DNA of 64,000 nt from Paraburkholderia sp. D15 (GTDB lineage Bacteria > Pseudomonadota > Gammaproteobacteria > Burkholderiales > Burkholderiaceae): contig NZ_CP110396.1 of assembly GCF_029910215.1 (NCBI RefSeq), forward strand, positions 1,488,001 through 1,552,000, given 5' to 3'. The stretch's first letter is position 1. Each line of letters starts with the position of its first letter. Positions 49,099 to 58,099 of the stretch are shown here, in pieces. Below the pieces are notes generated by a model. It saw only the letters and a list, made by a program, of their open reading frames with translations. It ran no database searches and was not told the origin of the DNA. Both the position numbers and the translations under genes were made by a program.

Positions 49099-49512
49099 CT
49101 ACACGGTGTCCTCCGCCTTGTCGAAAAGCCGTCTGGCATTCTCAACAAGACTGAGGACTTCCCGCGCGTCCCGGACGCAGTTCGAAGGATCGAAGGTGAG
49201 GCGCGATGCCAGTTGGTAATCGGCGTCGACCCGCGCCCGACGCAGGCGAGCAAGCTTTCGGGCCGCCCTCTGCGCACTATGACGCCCGTCGCGCGTGCTA
49301 TTACCCCAGGCCTCCAGCGAGCCGACCAGCGCCTTGTGACTTCCCGCCTCATAGCGCGCTTCCCTAGCCGGCAGCAGATCGACGGGCAAACAGCGCGAGC
49401 AGCCATGAAACGCACCGTAATACGCTCGCGATACCGCAGAGCGTCTTCCCGCTTCGCCAAATTCGGCAGAGAGGAATTTTTCAGCAGCATCGATAAATTC
49501 ACTGGGACTCAT
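49099..49512 (-). CDS. HEPN-domain protein
   Basis: A 137-residue all-helical protein. The segment RRSAVSRAYYGAFHGCSR carries the HEPN R-x6-H motif (Arg29, His36), associated with metal-independent RNase activity in many toxins and defence proteins. A long helical C-terminal half follows (HKALVGSLEAW, ARVDADYQLASRL, REVLSLVENARRLF). ATG 49512 lies within the last 14 bases of the upstream TPR-like gene, indicating tight coupling; the ORF upstream of this ATG is a shadow. Possible roles are the toxin of a two-gene toxin-antitoxin or abortive-infection unit, or a stress protein. No MNT nucleotidyltransferase, the usual HEPN partner, is present. Confidence 0.75.
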   Translation of the reverse strand: MSPSEFIDAAEKFLSAEFGEAGRRSAVSRAYYGAFHGCSRCLPVDLLPAREARYEAGSHKALVGSLEAWGNSTRDGRHSAQRAARKLARLRRARVDADYQLASRLTFDPSNCVRDAREVLSLVENARRLFDKAEDTV

Positions 49513-50272
49513 ACAGCACCTTCGGCTCGATTGTGAAAACGAAGGAGTCAAGCTGCAATTCCCCCACCTGCTGGAAAAGGATCGGCGTCAACTCGTCGTC
49601 AACATCGCGCGCCGTTTCCGCGTCGACATCCACGATGAATGCAAAGTAGATGCACTCTTCACCCCGGCCCTTCTCTGCGCTGTTGGAATAGTTAACCACG
49701 CGAATCTTTTTCGACTGCAAGAATTCCATCGCGCAGGAAACGGTTCTCTGGACGGTCTCCTCCCGCAACCCAATGCGTTGGGCCATTTCGGCCATGGACA
49801 CCAGTTCTGCAGACTGTTGCACCTGCTCCTTGGTCCTGGTAAGAAGCACGCGCATCAGTTCCTGTGCGCGTGTCCATCTACCCGCGCAAAACGACCAGTT
49901 GATTGCACTGCGCAGGTAAAGCAGGTTTTCTGGTTCCTTGTCGGCCGCGATTCCCACCTGAACGGACGCTTCCTCAAGATCGTTCAGGTCGCACAGGGCG
50001 CGACCAAAGTTGGCGTGGATCTCCGCCCGTGGGGCAGAGAGTATCGCTCGCTGGAAGTTCGAATTGACGCCCGCCGCGTCCCACCGACGTGATGCGATCA
50101 TACCAAGCACCTGGTATGCGTTCGATGCATCAACCTGCAGCGCCTCTTTGGCCATGCGCTCGAGCCGGCTTAGCGTGAATTCATCAATCTCGTCACGCAA
50201 GGCGAGCAGATCGGCGAGTCGATTGAACGCTTCCTGAGCCTTCGATAAGGGTTGCGGTGTAGGCGTGACCAT
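49499..50272 (-). CDS. TPR-like helical protein coupled to the HEPN gene
   Basis: A 257-residue soluble protein. Residues about 20-165 form helical hairpins resembling tetratricopeptide repeats (EALQVDASNAYQVLGMIAS, AEIHANFGRALCDLNDLEEA, PENLLYLRSAINWSFCAGR). The C-terminal 85 residues are alpha/beta (RVVNYSNSA, YFAFIVDVD, ELQLDSFVFTIEPK). I do not recognise the C-terminal domain. ATG 50272 is the best start; the ORF continues 81 codons upstream in Arg-rich sequence with the look of a shadow. The stop overlaps the start of the HEPN gene by 14 bases, so the two proteins probably work together. Whether it restrains the HEPN protein or senses a signal is unknown. Confidence 0.7.
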   Translation of the reverse strand: MVTPTPQPLSKAQEAFNRLADLLALRDEIDEFTLSRLERMAKEALQVDASNAYQVLGMIASRRWDAAGVNSNFQRAILSAPRAEIHANFGRALCDLNDLEEASVQVGIAADKEPENLLYLRSAINWSFCAGRWTRAQELMRVLLTRTKEQVQQSAELVSMAEMAQRIGLREETVQRTVSCAMEFLQSKKIRVVNYSNSAEKGRGEECIYFAFIVDVDAETARDVDDELTPILFQQVGELQLDSFVFTIEPKVLYESQ

Positions 50273-50831
50273 GATCTGACCGTTCTGGTCATGACGTAAA
50301 GAACGGATATTACGCGATAAGCGGTATCGGGCAGGAACACGACCGCGTTGTCCAGCCGCTTTGCCTTTGGCCAATGGCATGTCGGAGAGCTTCGGCGACG
50401 ATCCAGCGCTCGCGCCCAGGAAGACCGGTCGGATTTTTATCCGGTAGATCCCCGTGGCAAGCGTCGCGCCTGACGGCCGCATGCCGCGACTCGGGCGGCG
50501 GAACCGGTCGGTCACGACGTGACGCTACCACGCAACGCCAAATTTCGATGGGTGATACCCGCAGAGGCCCCAGTGTCCGCAAATAAAGGGGTAGATAGCT
50601 GCAATTATGTGGAACTGGACGATTTTGGCGCTGGGAACCAAAACCAGCGGTCCTTCGACCTGCCTGCGGCGATACGTTGAGAGATCGTGATATCGCTCAG
50701 AAAGCCGAGTCGGCAGGCAAATTTCGCCCCTGAACGGTCCTTCCATGTCGTGCGCAGCTGCTCACCCAACTCATAACGCTCGTCCTCGATTAGATCCTCG
50801 CAAACTAGAATTCGAGATCGCCAAGATCTGA
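50273..50831. other. Gap with a possible gene fragment
   Basis: No complete gene. On the minus strand, 50605-50853, an 82-codon GTG-started frame overlapping the end of the DUF6602 gene reads like real protein (DLIEDERYELGEQLRTTWKD, then SQRIAAGRSKDRWFWFPAPK) but has no recognised domain. It could be a remnant or a small unknown gene. The rest (50273-50600) shows only Arg-rich shadow frames. Confidence 0.35.
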
Positions 50832-51536
50832 TTATGAAATATACGCTTCCCACTCGATAGACTTCGTCACCATTCGTCCGGTTACTTTCGACAGTAACGC
50901 AAGAAAGCGTGCAAGGCCTACTGCAGGATCCTCATAGCAAAGATACTGTTCAGAACCGCTCAGTAAGAAGAGAAAGCCTTCATTCTTTACCAGAATTCCC
51001 CTCGTCAAATCTAGGTAGACATCTGGCTTGCTCGCCTCGGGAAGAGTGCTGAGCTTCTTGCTGATAGCGTCCAAACCCGATCCCCCGTACGTCAACACGA
51101 CGTGAAGAATCCTGCTGTATGGCCAGTCAAGATCACCCAGTTGTGCGCCCGCAAGCGTCGTCGGCACCAAACGCTTTACGCTCGCAATATTGTCAGCGAT
51201 GTCATCTAGTACAGATGATGTGATTTGGGTCTTAATCTCGAAAGTCGCGACCGTCCCTTCGCGAAAGATTAAGTCGTGGCCACTTGCGAAAGCCAGCCTC
51301 GGCATTGATTTCAACATCAACACAATGTCTTGCTGTTTCGAGCGCTGCCCGGTTGAATCAACGATCACGCCGCTGACCACGCTAGTCATCTCAGGAAGAT
51401 GACTAGTCAGAAAATCCTGAATCAGGCGCTCCCTCGCTGTGCCAGCGGTTGCCGCGTGACCCAAGACCTCGGTCATCTTGTATTGGGCATTGAGTGCATC
51501 GACTGCTCCCCGACAATATTTAACTAATGGTTTCAT
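50832..51536 (-). CDS. DUF6602 protein, PD-(D/E)xK nuclease-like
   Basis: A 234-residue protein. TARERLIQDFLTSHLPE, GVIVDSTGQRSKQQDIVL and ATFEIKTQI match the pattern of DUF6602 proteins. Asp70 (QQDIVL) and Glu100-x-Lys102 (FEIKT) fit the PD-(D/E)xK nuclease core. The C-terminal half is mixed alpha/beta (YSRILHVVLTYGG, GFLFLLSGSEQYLCYED). The start ATG has no clear Shine-Dalgarno sequence. It stands alone, 439 bases from the PAAR gene and 560 bases from the TPR gene, on the same strand. DNA cleavage in phage defence or a similar role is plausible from the fold but not shown. Confidence 0.72.
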   Translation of the reverse strand: MKPLVKYCRGAVDALNAQYKMTEVLGHAATAGTARERLIQDFLTSHLPEMTSVVSGVIVDSTGQRSKQQDIVLMLKSMPRLAFASGHDLIFREGTVATFEIKTQITSSVLDDIADNIASVKRLVPTTLAGAQLGDLDWPYSRILHVVLTYGGSGLDAISKKLSTLPEASKPDVYLDLTRGILVKNEGFLFLLSGSEQYLCYEDPAVGLARFLALLSKVTGRMVTKSIEWEAYIS

Positions 51537-51975
51537 TGTTTGTTTTTGAATCCCATCATTGCATGGTAAGACCGGTCAAGGATGCAGCTTGTTTTTACTG
51601 AACCACATCCAAATGGATTGTGGCGGGGGAATGTCAAACTCGCTCTCTCTGAAATCACCTTCACCCGAAAAGTTATAAGCGACGTCTGCCATGATGTACT
51701 AACCTGCACGCGTTGAACTGACAAGCAGCATAACGTACAGCTAGTCATGGCTCGTGTATCGCTTACCAACTGCACGGAGTGATAATAGAGAAGCGGTGCA
51801 CGTCCTGAGAGCCAGCAGCACTGAGTGAAGCGGACATTCGAACGTCTAACTGGATGGCAGGTCGAACGGCCGCAAGTGGCCGCCAAGCGCCGTTCGTATC
51901 CGCTTGCGTTTTATGCGCTGAATATTCACCGAATGCCCGAGCGCCGAATCCGCTGTTTTGATGCCAGCAGACTAG
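51537..51975. other. AT-richer gap between the PAAR and DUF6602 genes
   Basis: Nothing coding is recognisable in these 439 bases. The composition is lower in GC than the surrounding core genes. It must contain the promoter of the DUF6602 gene; I could not pick a convincing -10/-35 pair. Confidence 0.4.
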
Positions 51976-52227
51976 TCACACCAAGCTTGAAATCAAGCGA
52001 CATCCGCAGGTGGCACGATGCCCGTGACGAGCAATCGGAACGCCGTCATCGGTCATCGATGTGTCGCCTTCCTCGATCAGGTTGGGCGAGACGTCGGGGT
52101 GCCGCGGGCAGGATATACGGTCGCCCTTGCGAGCGACGAAGCGCCCGTCAAAGCGCATCATCGTAGAGCCCGTTTCAACCTTGCCGTCGTGGTCGGTGTC
52201 ATCACCGACGCGGATCAGATTCATCAT
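51976..52227 (-). CDS. PAAR-domain protein (T6SS spike tip)
   Basis: An 83-residue single-domain PAAR protein. The core is MMNLIRVGDDTDHDGKVETG, then GRFVARKGDRISCP and a second half GVPIARHGHRATCGCRLISS, the repeated strands that form the cone capping the VgrG trimer. The metal-binding His and Cys residues are present. No toxin extension is fused. It is the last gene of the VgrG-effector-immunity-PAAR run, nine bases after the LprI-like gene. The start may be either of two adjacent ATG codons (52227 or 52224). Confidence 0.9.
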   Translation of the reverse strand: MMNLIRVGDDTDHDGKVETGSTMMRFDGRFVARKGDRISCPRHPDVSPNLIEEGDTSMTDDGVPIARHGHRATCGCRLISSLV

Positions 52228-52236
52228 GTCGGCGGC

Positions 52237-52593
52237 CTATTTCTCGATAAGAGTTTTCAGGTAGTCGACTCGCTGCCGGGTGATCGCGACCAGACAGTCC
52301 TTCGTAATTAAGCCGGAACCAGCGCCTTGAGATTGCGAAGCCTCGGCCGCAATATAGCCATTGCACTGTTTCTCCCTGTAATTAAGCCAGGCTTTCTGCG
52401 ATTGCTCAAACTCATTCTTGTATTGCGTAGCCGAGTATATTTTTTGGTAAATTTCATTGAGCTCTCTTTTTGAATCATTCAGAGTGCGATCAGCGCAAGA
52501 CAAGTCCCCGTACACATTCCCAGTACTTGCACATTCTTTCGCAAAAGAAGCCAAAGGAAACAACAAGATAATTAAGCAAATTACTCTTTTCAT
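52237..52593 (-). CDS. LprI/DUF1311-like exported protein, putative T6SS immunity
   Basis: A 118-residue secreted protein with a signal peptide (MKRVICLIILLFPLASFA) and the LprI/DUF1311 pattern: Cys near the N-terminus, DLSCADRTLNDSKRELNEIYQKI, then EQSQKAWLNYREKQC. The family includes lysozyme inhibitors. It follows the effector gene by 15 bases and precedes the PAAR gene by nine, the usual place for a periplasmic immunity protein, and its family suits protection from a peptidoglycan hydrolase. GAGGA precedes the start. Base composition is clearly AT-richer than VgrG, as is the end of the effector gene. Confidence 0.82.
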   Translation of the reverse strand: MKRVICLIILLFPLASFAKECASTGNVYGDLSCADRTLNDSKRELNEIYQKIYSATQYKNEFEQSQKAWLNYREKQCNGYIAAEASQSQGAGSGLITKDCLVAITRQRVDYLKTLIEK

Positions 52594-52608
52594 GAAATCC
52601 TCAACACA

Positions 52609-55536
52609 CTAGTTGCTATATGAATCGGGAAGTTCGATTGTATAAGGATCGGGCCTGGAAGACATTAGTCCTTGCGTTGTCCCGTGCACGTGAACTGCGT
52701 GTCCGCTTCCGTACCTGTATCCAGTTATGCTTGCTTGATGGATGACATCTTCAACCCATGCTCTCGTCGCTTCCGAAGCCTCATCCAAGGCATATGGATT
52801 GGCATAACTCAAGTTATTTCCGACAAGCGAAGCCCCTCCGTTAGCGCGGCTTTGCAGGTGAGCGACGACTAACGACCTTACCCTTGGAGAAACTCGGCTC
52901 TCAGGTACATTTTGCACGCTTCCGTAAGCGCTTGGCCTTGGCGCATTGATGTCTGAAAATTGCCACCTCTCATTGATTACGCCTCTGATTGTGTTCCATT
53001 TTTGAAGCCCAGTCATGCGGCGGTTTAAAATAGTGTCAACAACAGCACCCGCTTGTTTCCCTAAATTGTCGTCATCCAGACTCAACGCAACCTCAGTTGC
53101 TGTGACCTTGATCAGATCATCCACATCCTGATCTGACAATCGAAGGATCCTTCCTCTATCTACAGAATTCACAAAATTGCCAATTAGCCCAATCGGATGA
53201 AAATGCCAAGGATTCAGCTCATTCGGGAAGCCGCCAACGCCCGCAACTTGTTCCCACCATTGCAGCTTGCCGATGCGCTCAAGCTCGGCTTTCCAGAGCC
53301 ACAACAGCTTCTTCATCAGTGGCGACAGGTCGTCCCACTTGCCGAGGCCGCCGCCCCATTCGCTTTCACAGCGCACAACCAGATGCGACAGCGCCTCGGC
53401 AAGCCACGGCACCTGCTGAGCGACCTTCAATTCCTGCGCCGTTATCTTGCCATCGTGATTCGTATCAATCGCCTTTTCCAGCTTCGTGATGAGTTCCCCG
53501 CCGTTCACCAGCGACGCACTCGGTTCGAACTCCGACTTGTCCTCACCGTCGATTAATTGCTGGGTGACGTGCAGGTAACGCTTGAACATGTCGACAGGCT
53601 TGATACTGCTGCTGTCAATCAGATCAAAACCTGGCCAATCCCAAGGTCCGCACATACGTGTGAGCGGGTGGTCCTTTTCGCACACCCAGCCCTGACGGGT
53701 CGTACCGTCCTTCGTACCAATCGTGACGTTCCACCAATGCACCCGCTTGTCGTCCTTCGCGACATTCTGCGCGCCGAGGTTGTCGAGATCGACGCGACGG
53801 AACACGTCGCGAAAATCCGCACCCGGTCCATTCGCGCCAGCGACTGTCAGAGGAAAGTCTTTCCAGCCTTTCACAACGCCAGTCGTCACCTGGTTCGCGA
53901 GACTGGCGTCAACCCACAGCGGTGATCCGAAGTTAGTGAGATGCGGTGATTGAGGATGCGGATGCCCAGGATGACTACCCGGATGAGGGTGATTCGAGGT
54001 CGCTGGCGATGCGGCGGCCGCAGTCTTCGGCTGCACCTTGATCCAGCACGAGCCTTGAGTATCGCCAAGCGGCACCAGATGCAGACCGGTCTGCGTCAGC
54101 GTTTGATCACGTTCGGGCAGGTTAGTTACCAGCCGCGCGCCCGGTGAGATTTCCAGGAACGCTTTCGATTCCGGTAGCTGCTTGACCCGCTCCCGGCTTC
54201 TGCTGATGAAGTCCTCCAGATCCGGTCCCGCAAACGTCTCCAGATGCAGCATCGGGTGCGTGCGCCCCGGCGGCAATGAGCTCGAATCGGTGTAATCCTG
54301 ATACTGGCCGAGATAGCCGATCACGGTTCCAGCCGTCACGGGAAACGGCGTCTTGAGTATTACCACCTGATCGAGGGGTTTTGGATCAACCACGATATCG
54401 AGTTCGTTGACATACACCCAGCCATAAGGAGCATGCGGCGACGGTGATTGACCCGCCACGGCTGCAACGGGCGTACCGCTTCGGATCCTCGCGATCTTGG
54501 CCCAACCTGGCTTGTCCGATTTCTCCGTGGTAGATACAACCAGTTCCGAGCCCGTCGGCAGCAGTCCGATAATCTTTCCACCGGCCGAATCGCGTACACG
54601 GATTCCGGAAACTGGCGTCGGAACGGGCGCTGAGCCCTCGACATTGTTGGCGTTGACCGGGGCTGGCGACGGCACTTTGAAATCATTCTGGATCATGGCG
54701 CCGATGGGATCGCTGTCCGCATTGATCCCGCCGCTCGTCTGTTGCGGCAGGGGCGGAAGGGCTTTGGGCTTCGGTACATCTTGTTTATCCTTAGCCTTCG
54801 CACCGACGCGATAGTACCGATCACCCTCCCAGAACGGCATCGGCTGGATTTTCGGAGCATTCGGATCAGTTGGCGCTTCCTTTCCGGCTTCGATCGCCAA
54901 TTCATATCCGACCCAGTCCAGCAGGTGCATGTACAGGCTGAAAAATACCAGCGTGTCGGCGGCGGGAGCCTGCGGCGGTTGCGCAGGCGCGGCCGGCGTG
55001 CTCGCGGCAGCCGGCGCGCTCGCTGTACTGGCGGCAGAAGCCGGGGCCGCAGGCGTACTGGACGCAGCACCCGGCGCACTAGCTGCAGTCGATGAGGCCG
55101 CATCCTGTTTCGGTTGCGGCGGCGGCATTTGCAGCTTGTGGCGGATCAGCACAAAACCCGTCGAATACAGCGCCGAGCGTTTGTCCTTGTATTCGAGTTC
55201 AGGATATTGGTGATCGAGCCGGTACGCGACGACATCGCCGTCCGCAATCGCGCGGACGCCGACATCCTGTTTCAGCGCATTGCCAGTTTTTCCATCGAAA
55301 TGTATCCCGCCATGCCACAGGCCATTTGCGCCAAGTGGATAGAAGCCGTTCTGTGCATTACCGAGCGCCTTCATGTACGTCATCGGGTCGGCCGGATCGT
55401 CCTTGCCAGCGGGTACAAATGGAAAACTGAAAGCCAACGGCTTGTAGGGAGGCGCTGCAGGCGTGGCGGGCGTCGCCGCGGCCTGCTGCGGATGCGCGGG
55501 GTGCGAAGGATGTGTGCCGTGGTGTGAATTGCTCAT
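52609..55536 (-). CDS. Modular T6SS peptidoglycan-targeting effector (M23-like, SH3, EF-hand, SleB-like C-terminus)
   Basis: A 975-residue multidomain protein. A His/Pro/Ala-rich start is followed by an M23-peptidase-like lobe (about residues 60-140, GLWHGGIHFDGKTG, VRAIADGDVVAY) interrupted by an Ala/Pro linker (about 145-195), and resuming with VTAGTVIGYLGQYQ and HPMLHLETFAG (about 400-435). Between them lies an SH3-like segment (about 310-375). An EF-hand DTNHDGKITAQEL sits near residue 690. The last 175 residues resemble SleB-type cell-wall hydrolases (VVDTILNRR, INERWQFSDINAP, YGSV). It follows vgrG by 52 bases. Catalytic zinc ligands in the M23 part are incomplete by eye, so that part may be structural. 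The likely function is killing rival bacteria by cell-wall cleavage. Confidence 0.82.
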   Translation of the reverse strand: MSNSHHGTHPSHPAHPQQAAATPATPAAPPYKPLAFSFPFVPAGKDDPADPMTYMKALGNAQNGFYPLGANGLWHGGIHFDGKTGNALKQDVGVRAIADGDVVAYRLDHQYPELEYKDKRSALYSTGFVLIRHKLQMPPPQPKQDAASSTAASAPGAASSTPAAPASAASTASAPAAASTPAAPAQPPQAPAADTLVFFSLYMHLLDWVGYELAIEAGKEAPTDPNAPKIQPMPFWEGDRYYRVGAKAKDKQDVPKPKALPPLPQQTSGGINADSDPIGAMIQNDFKVPSPAPVNANNVEGSAPVPTPVSGIRVRDSAGGKIIGLLPTGSELVVSTTEKSDKPGWAKIARIRSGTPVAAVAGQSPSPHAPYGWVYVNELDIVVDPKPLDQVVILKTPFPVTAGTVIGYLGQYQDYTDSSSLPPGRTHPMLHLETFAGPDLEDFISRSRERVKQLPESKAFLEISPGARLVTNLPERDQTLTQTGLHLVPLGDTQGSCWIKVQPKTAAAASPATSNHPHPGSHPGHPHPQSPHLTNFGSPLWVDASLANQVTTGVVKGWKDFPLTVAGANGPGADFRDVFRRVDLDNLGAQNVAKDDKRVHWWNVTIGTKDGTTRQGWVCEKDHPLTRMCGPWDWPGFDLIDSSSIKPVDMFKRYLHVTQQLIDGEDKSEFEPSASLVNGGELITKLEKAIDTNHDGKITAQELKVAQQVPWLAEALSHLVVRCESEWGGGLGKWDDLSPLMKKLLWLWKAELERIGKLQWWEQVAGVGGFPNELNPWHFHPIGLIGNFVNSVDRGRILRLSDQDVDDLIKVTATEVALSLDDDNLGKQAGAVVDTILNRRMTGLQKWNTIRGVINERWQFSDINAPRPSAYGSVQNVPESRVSPRVRSLVVAHLQSRANGGASLVGNNLSYANPYALDEASEATRAWVEDVIHQASITGYRYGSGHAVHVHGTTQGLMSSRPDPYTIELPDSYSN

Positions 55537-55588
55537 GGGAGGTCATTCCCGTTGTGATTCATGAGAGATGTTCTATGGGCGGATGCGA

Positions 55589-58099
55589 TCAGCCAGAAAA
55601 AGACAGGCCGCGCCCACCTTTTGTTGCGACGGGCGTTGCCTGCAACGGATCGCTAATCGCCGCGCTCGCTCCACCCGGCTTGTCCCACGTCGCGCACCGC
55701 TCAAGGATGTGCCCGGTCGTGACGTTCTCGATTCCCGCACCCTTGATGCTGATGTATGAGCCGCCCGCACCGAGCCACACTTCCGTTTTGGCCGTCAGGA
55801 CCAGTCGTCCCGTGGCGCTCTCCACCTTGAGATCGAGTTTCGAGAGCAGATTCATCGCATCGCTCAGCGCCTGGATATCAACCTGCCCTTTTGCGGCGAT
55901 GAGCTTGATTCCGAGGTTCTGCGCGAACAGGCTGATGCCGTCCACCACGCTGGCGAGGAGCGATTTGCCCGCCGCGAGAATGACGTTCTTGCGCGCGACC
56001 GTATTGACATGTTGATCGGCGGTGACATGAACCGACTGCTGCGTGCTGAGTGCAATGCCTTCCGGACTGGACAGCACCATGACGGGCTTCGAAAAACCGT
56101 TTGCGTTGCCCGTCCCGCCGCCTGCCGTCCGGCCACCTTTGCCCACCGTTCCTGCCACGCTGTGCTGGGTCGCATCGGTGAAGGTCTTGAGCGCATCGTG
56201 CCCATCCTGCAGGCTCTCGCCCCGGTTCGTCTCACTCGCCCTGGAAACCGTCTCGAGGACAGCCTCGGCACCCGCCAGTTGCCCGGTCGCGGTGGACACG
56301 TTCATTGGTTGCGTGGCGACCGGTTGCGTCGAAATGACCATGCCCTGTGCGGCGCGCAATGCACCGTGCGCGCCCGAGCGCAGATCGAAGCCCGTGCCGA
56401 TGAATGCACCGCGCGAGTTATCCGTGTGCTGGATCAGATACCCCATGTGCAGTCCGGTGCTGTAGCTCGTTGAGTACAGGCTCAGCCGATTCTGCCCACT
56501 GGCATCGTCCATCAGGAATTCGTTGAAACCATCGCCACCGTACTCTTTCGAGCGATGGCCGGAGAACAGCCCGTGCGAGTGGAAGACCGGTTTCGTCGCA
56601 CCGCCATGCAGCCTCGATATGATCACTGGACGGTCGCAATCACCGTTCACGAAACCGACGAGCACCTCGTCTCCCTTGCGCAGCGCGAAATGGCCGCCGC
56701 GCTGGCTGCCGGCGTCAGGCATGGCGGCACGTATCCACGCCGACGCGCGTTCGTTACGGCCCTTGCGGCTCCACGAAAGCCAGACCTTCGAGCGGTTCAG
56801 GGAGTCGGTGAAAATCTCTTCGTTGTCCGGCGTCCCGACGATGCCAGTTTGCAGATGCATCTCGGGCTTGTGGTGCCTGAACGGACTGCGGAACGGCACG
56901 CGCCGACGCTGCGCTTCGATCTCCACCTGAAAAAACCCCGCACTGCCGTCCGTGTGACGGACTGTCGATCCCGCACCCGCTGCGCGGGCCTGCTCGACTT
57001 CGGCACGCAGGCTCTTCGGGAACCGCGCGAGGGCTTCAATACCTGGCACGTTATTCTGGATCTGCCAGTCGACGGCAATGATCGCCATCTCGCGGTCTTT
57101 CGCCGCTTCGCTGTCGTGAACGGGATGACCATCGAGCCGGTACCAGTAGCCGGGCAGCGCGCAACGCAAACCGCCGACACCGAAGTAACGCTTCGAGCGG
57201 CTCGCCATTTCCTCTGCGCGAACGCGCGCCTGCTGTTCGCCCATGTCTCTGTCCGACCATGAGTACCCGCCGGTGTAAATGTACCGCTCACCTTGCGCCG
57301 GCAGTTCGTCCTGACTGAATGCGGGCGAGCTGACCTCCTTCGGCAGGTCGGGGCGCATGTAATCGAACGTATTCGTCGTGATCGATTCGCTTTGCGTATC
57401 CTGCTGCTCGCTCCACTGCGTCAGACCGTCGAATTCTTCGTCCATGTCCGAGCGGCTGAATTTCACCACCTGCTCCGGTAACGGCGGAACGAAATACAGG
57501 TCATCCATGATGACGATCGTGTGTGACTTGCCGTCCTTCGCGAATTCGAAGCGCGGGAAGACGCCGACCTCTTCCATGCTGCGATAGACAAAGTTCCAGT
57601 CGTCTTCCCACTGCACACGTTGCGAGTACGAGCGGATCGGCGTGCGCAACTCGAAGCGGTACTGTCCCTGCGCTTGCGGCGTTCTGGCGAACACATCGGC
57701 GAGGATCTGCTGGCCGTTAGCTTCCTGCCAGTCGCGGCAGTCACTGCTGAGTTTGAGCAAGCCAAGCCAGGAAGAAAACCGGATCTGGTAATAGGCCATT
57801 GGCCCATCGCTTCCGAGACGACGTGCATGCTGAACGTAGCCGTGGATTGGCATGTCGGTGCCATCGTTCTGCTGGATCCAGAGCGTGACGGGTTTCAGCA
57901 CAAGCGCGCTGAGCTTGATCTTTTCACCGTGTGCCGATACGGCATCGACTGTGAATTCAACATTGCCGCCGAGGCGGGCTGAACCCTTCACGTACATCGG
58001 TACGAGCCAGTCGTCGCCGAGCGGCGTGTCGAGCCTGATAAGGCGCCCCAACTGCGTGTATCCGGCGCGCAGTGCGCCCTGCAGTACTTCGTAAGCCAT
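55589..58099 (-). CDS. vgrG: Type VI secretion spike protein VgrG
   Basis: An 836-residue VgrG with the gp27-like N-terminal hub (RLIRLDTPLGDDWLVPMYVKG, VHGYVQHARRL-type barrel segments), the gp5/OB-fold (GDEVLVGFVNGDCDRPVIISRLH) and the DUF2345 beta-helix needle (ASGQNRLSLYSTSYSTGLHMG and the long C-terminal repeats). No C-terminal toxin domain is fused. ATG 58099 is chosen because AGGA lies seven bases upstream; the ORF extends only nine codons further. No structural T6SS genes (Tss, Hcp, ClpV) occur in the window, so this is an orphan vgrG island that depends on a T6SS encoded elsewhere. Confidence 0.95.
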   Translation of the reverse strand: MAYEVLQGALRAGYTQLGRLIRLDTPLGDDWLVPMYVKGSARLGGNVEFTVDAVSAHGEKIKLSALVLKPVTLWIQQNDGTDMPIHGYVQHARRLGSDGPMAYYQIRFSSWLGLLKLSSDCRDWQEANGQQILADVFARTPQAQGQYRFELRTPIRSYSQRVQWEDDWNFVYRSMEEVGVFPRFEFAKDGKSHTIVIMDDLYFVPPLPEQVVKFSRSDMDEEFDGLTQWSEQQDTQSESITTNTFDYMRPDLPKEVSSPAFSQDELPAQGERYIYTGGYSWSDRDMGEQQARVRAEEMASRSKRYFGVGGLRCALPGYWYRLDGHPVHDSEAAKDREMAIIAVDWQIQNNVPGIEALARFPKSLRAEVEQARAAGAGSTVRHTDGSAGFFQVEIEAQRRRVPFRSPFRHHKPEMHLQTGIVGTPDNEEIFTDSLNRSKVWLSWSRKGRNERASAWIRAAMPDAGSQRGGHFALRKGDEVLVGFVNGDCDRPVIISRLHGGATKPVFHSHGLFSGHRSKEYGGDGFNEFLMDDASGQNRLSLYSTSYSTGLHMGYLIQHTDNSRGAFIGTGFDLRSGAHGALRAAQGMVISTQPVATQPMNVSTATGQLAGAEAVLETVSRASETNRGESLQDGHDALKTFTDATQHSVAGTVGKGGRTAGGGTGNANGFSKPVMVLSSPEGIALSTQQSVHVTADQHVNTVARKNVILAAGKSLLASVVDGISLFAQNLGIKLIAAKGQVDIQALSDAMNLLSKLDLKVESATGRLVLTAKTEVWLGAGGSYISIKGAGIENVTTGHILERCATWDKPGGASAAISDPLQATPVATKGGRGLSFSG

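Noticed and set aside
48393..49154. 253-codon plus-strand frame in the low-coding stretch
   Set aside because: Mixed composition, no recognisable domain, and it runs into the antisense of the HEPN gene.
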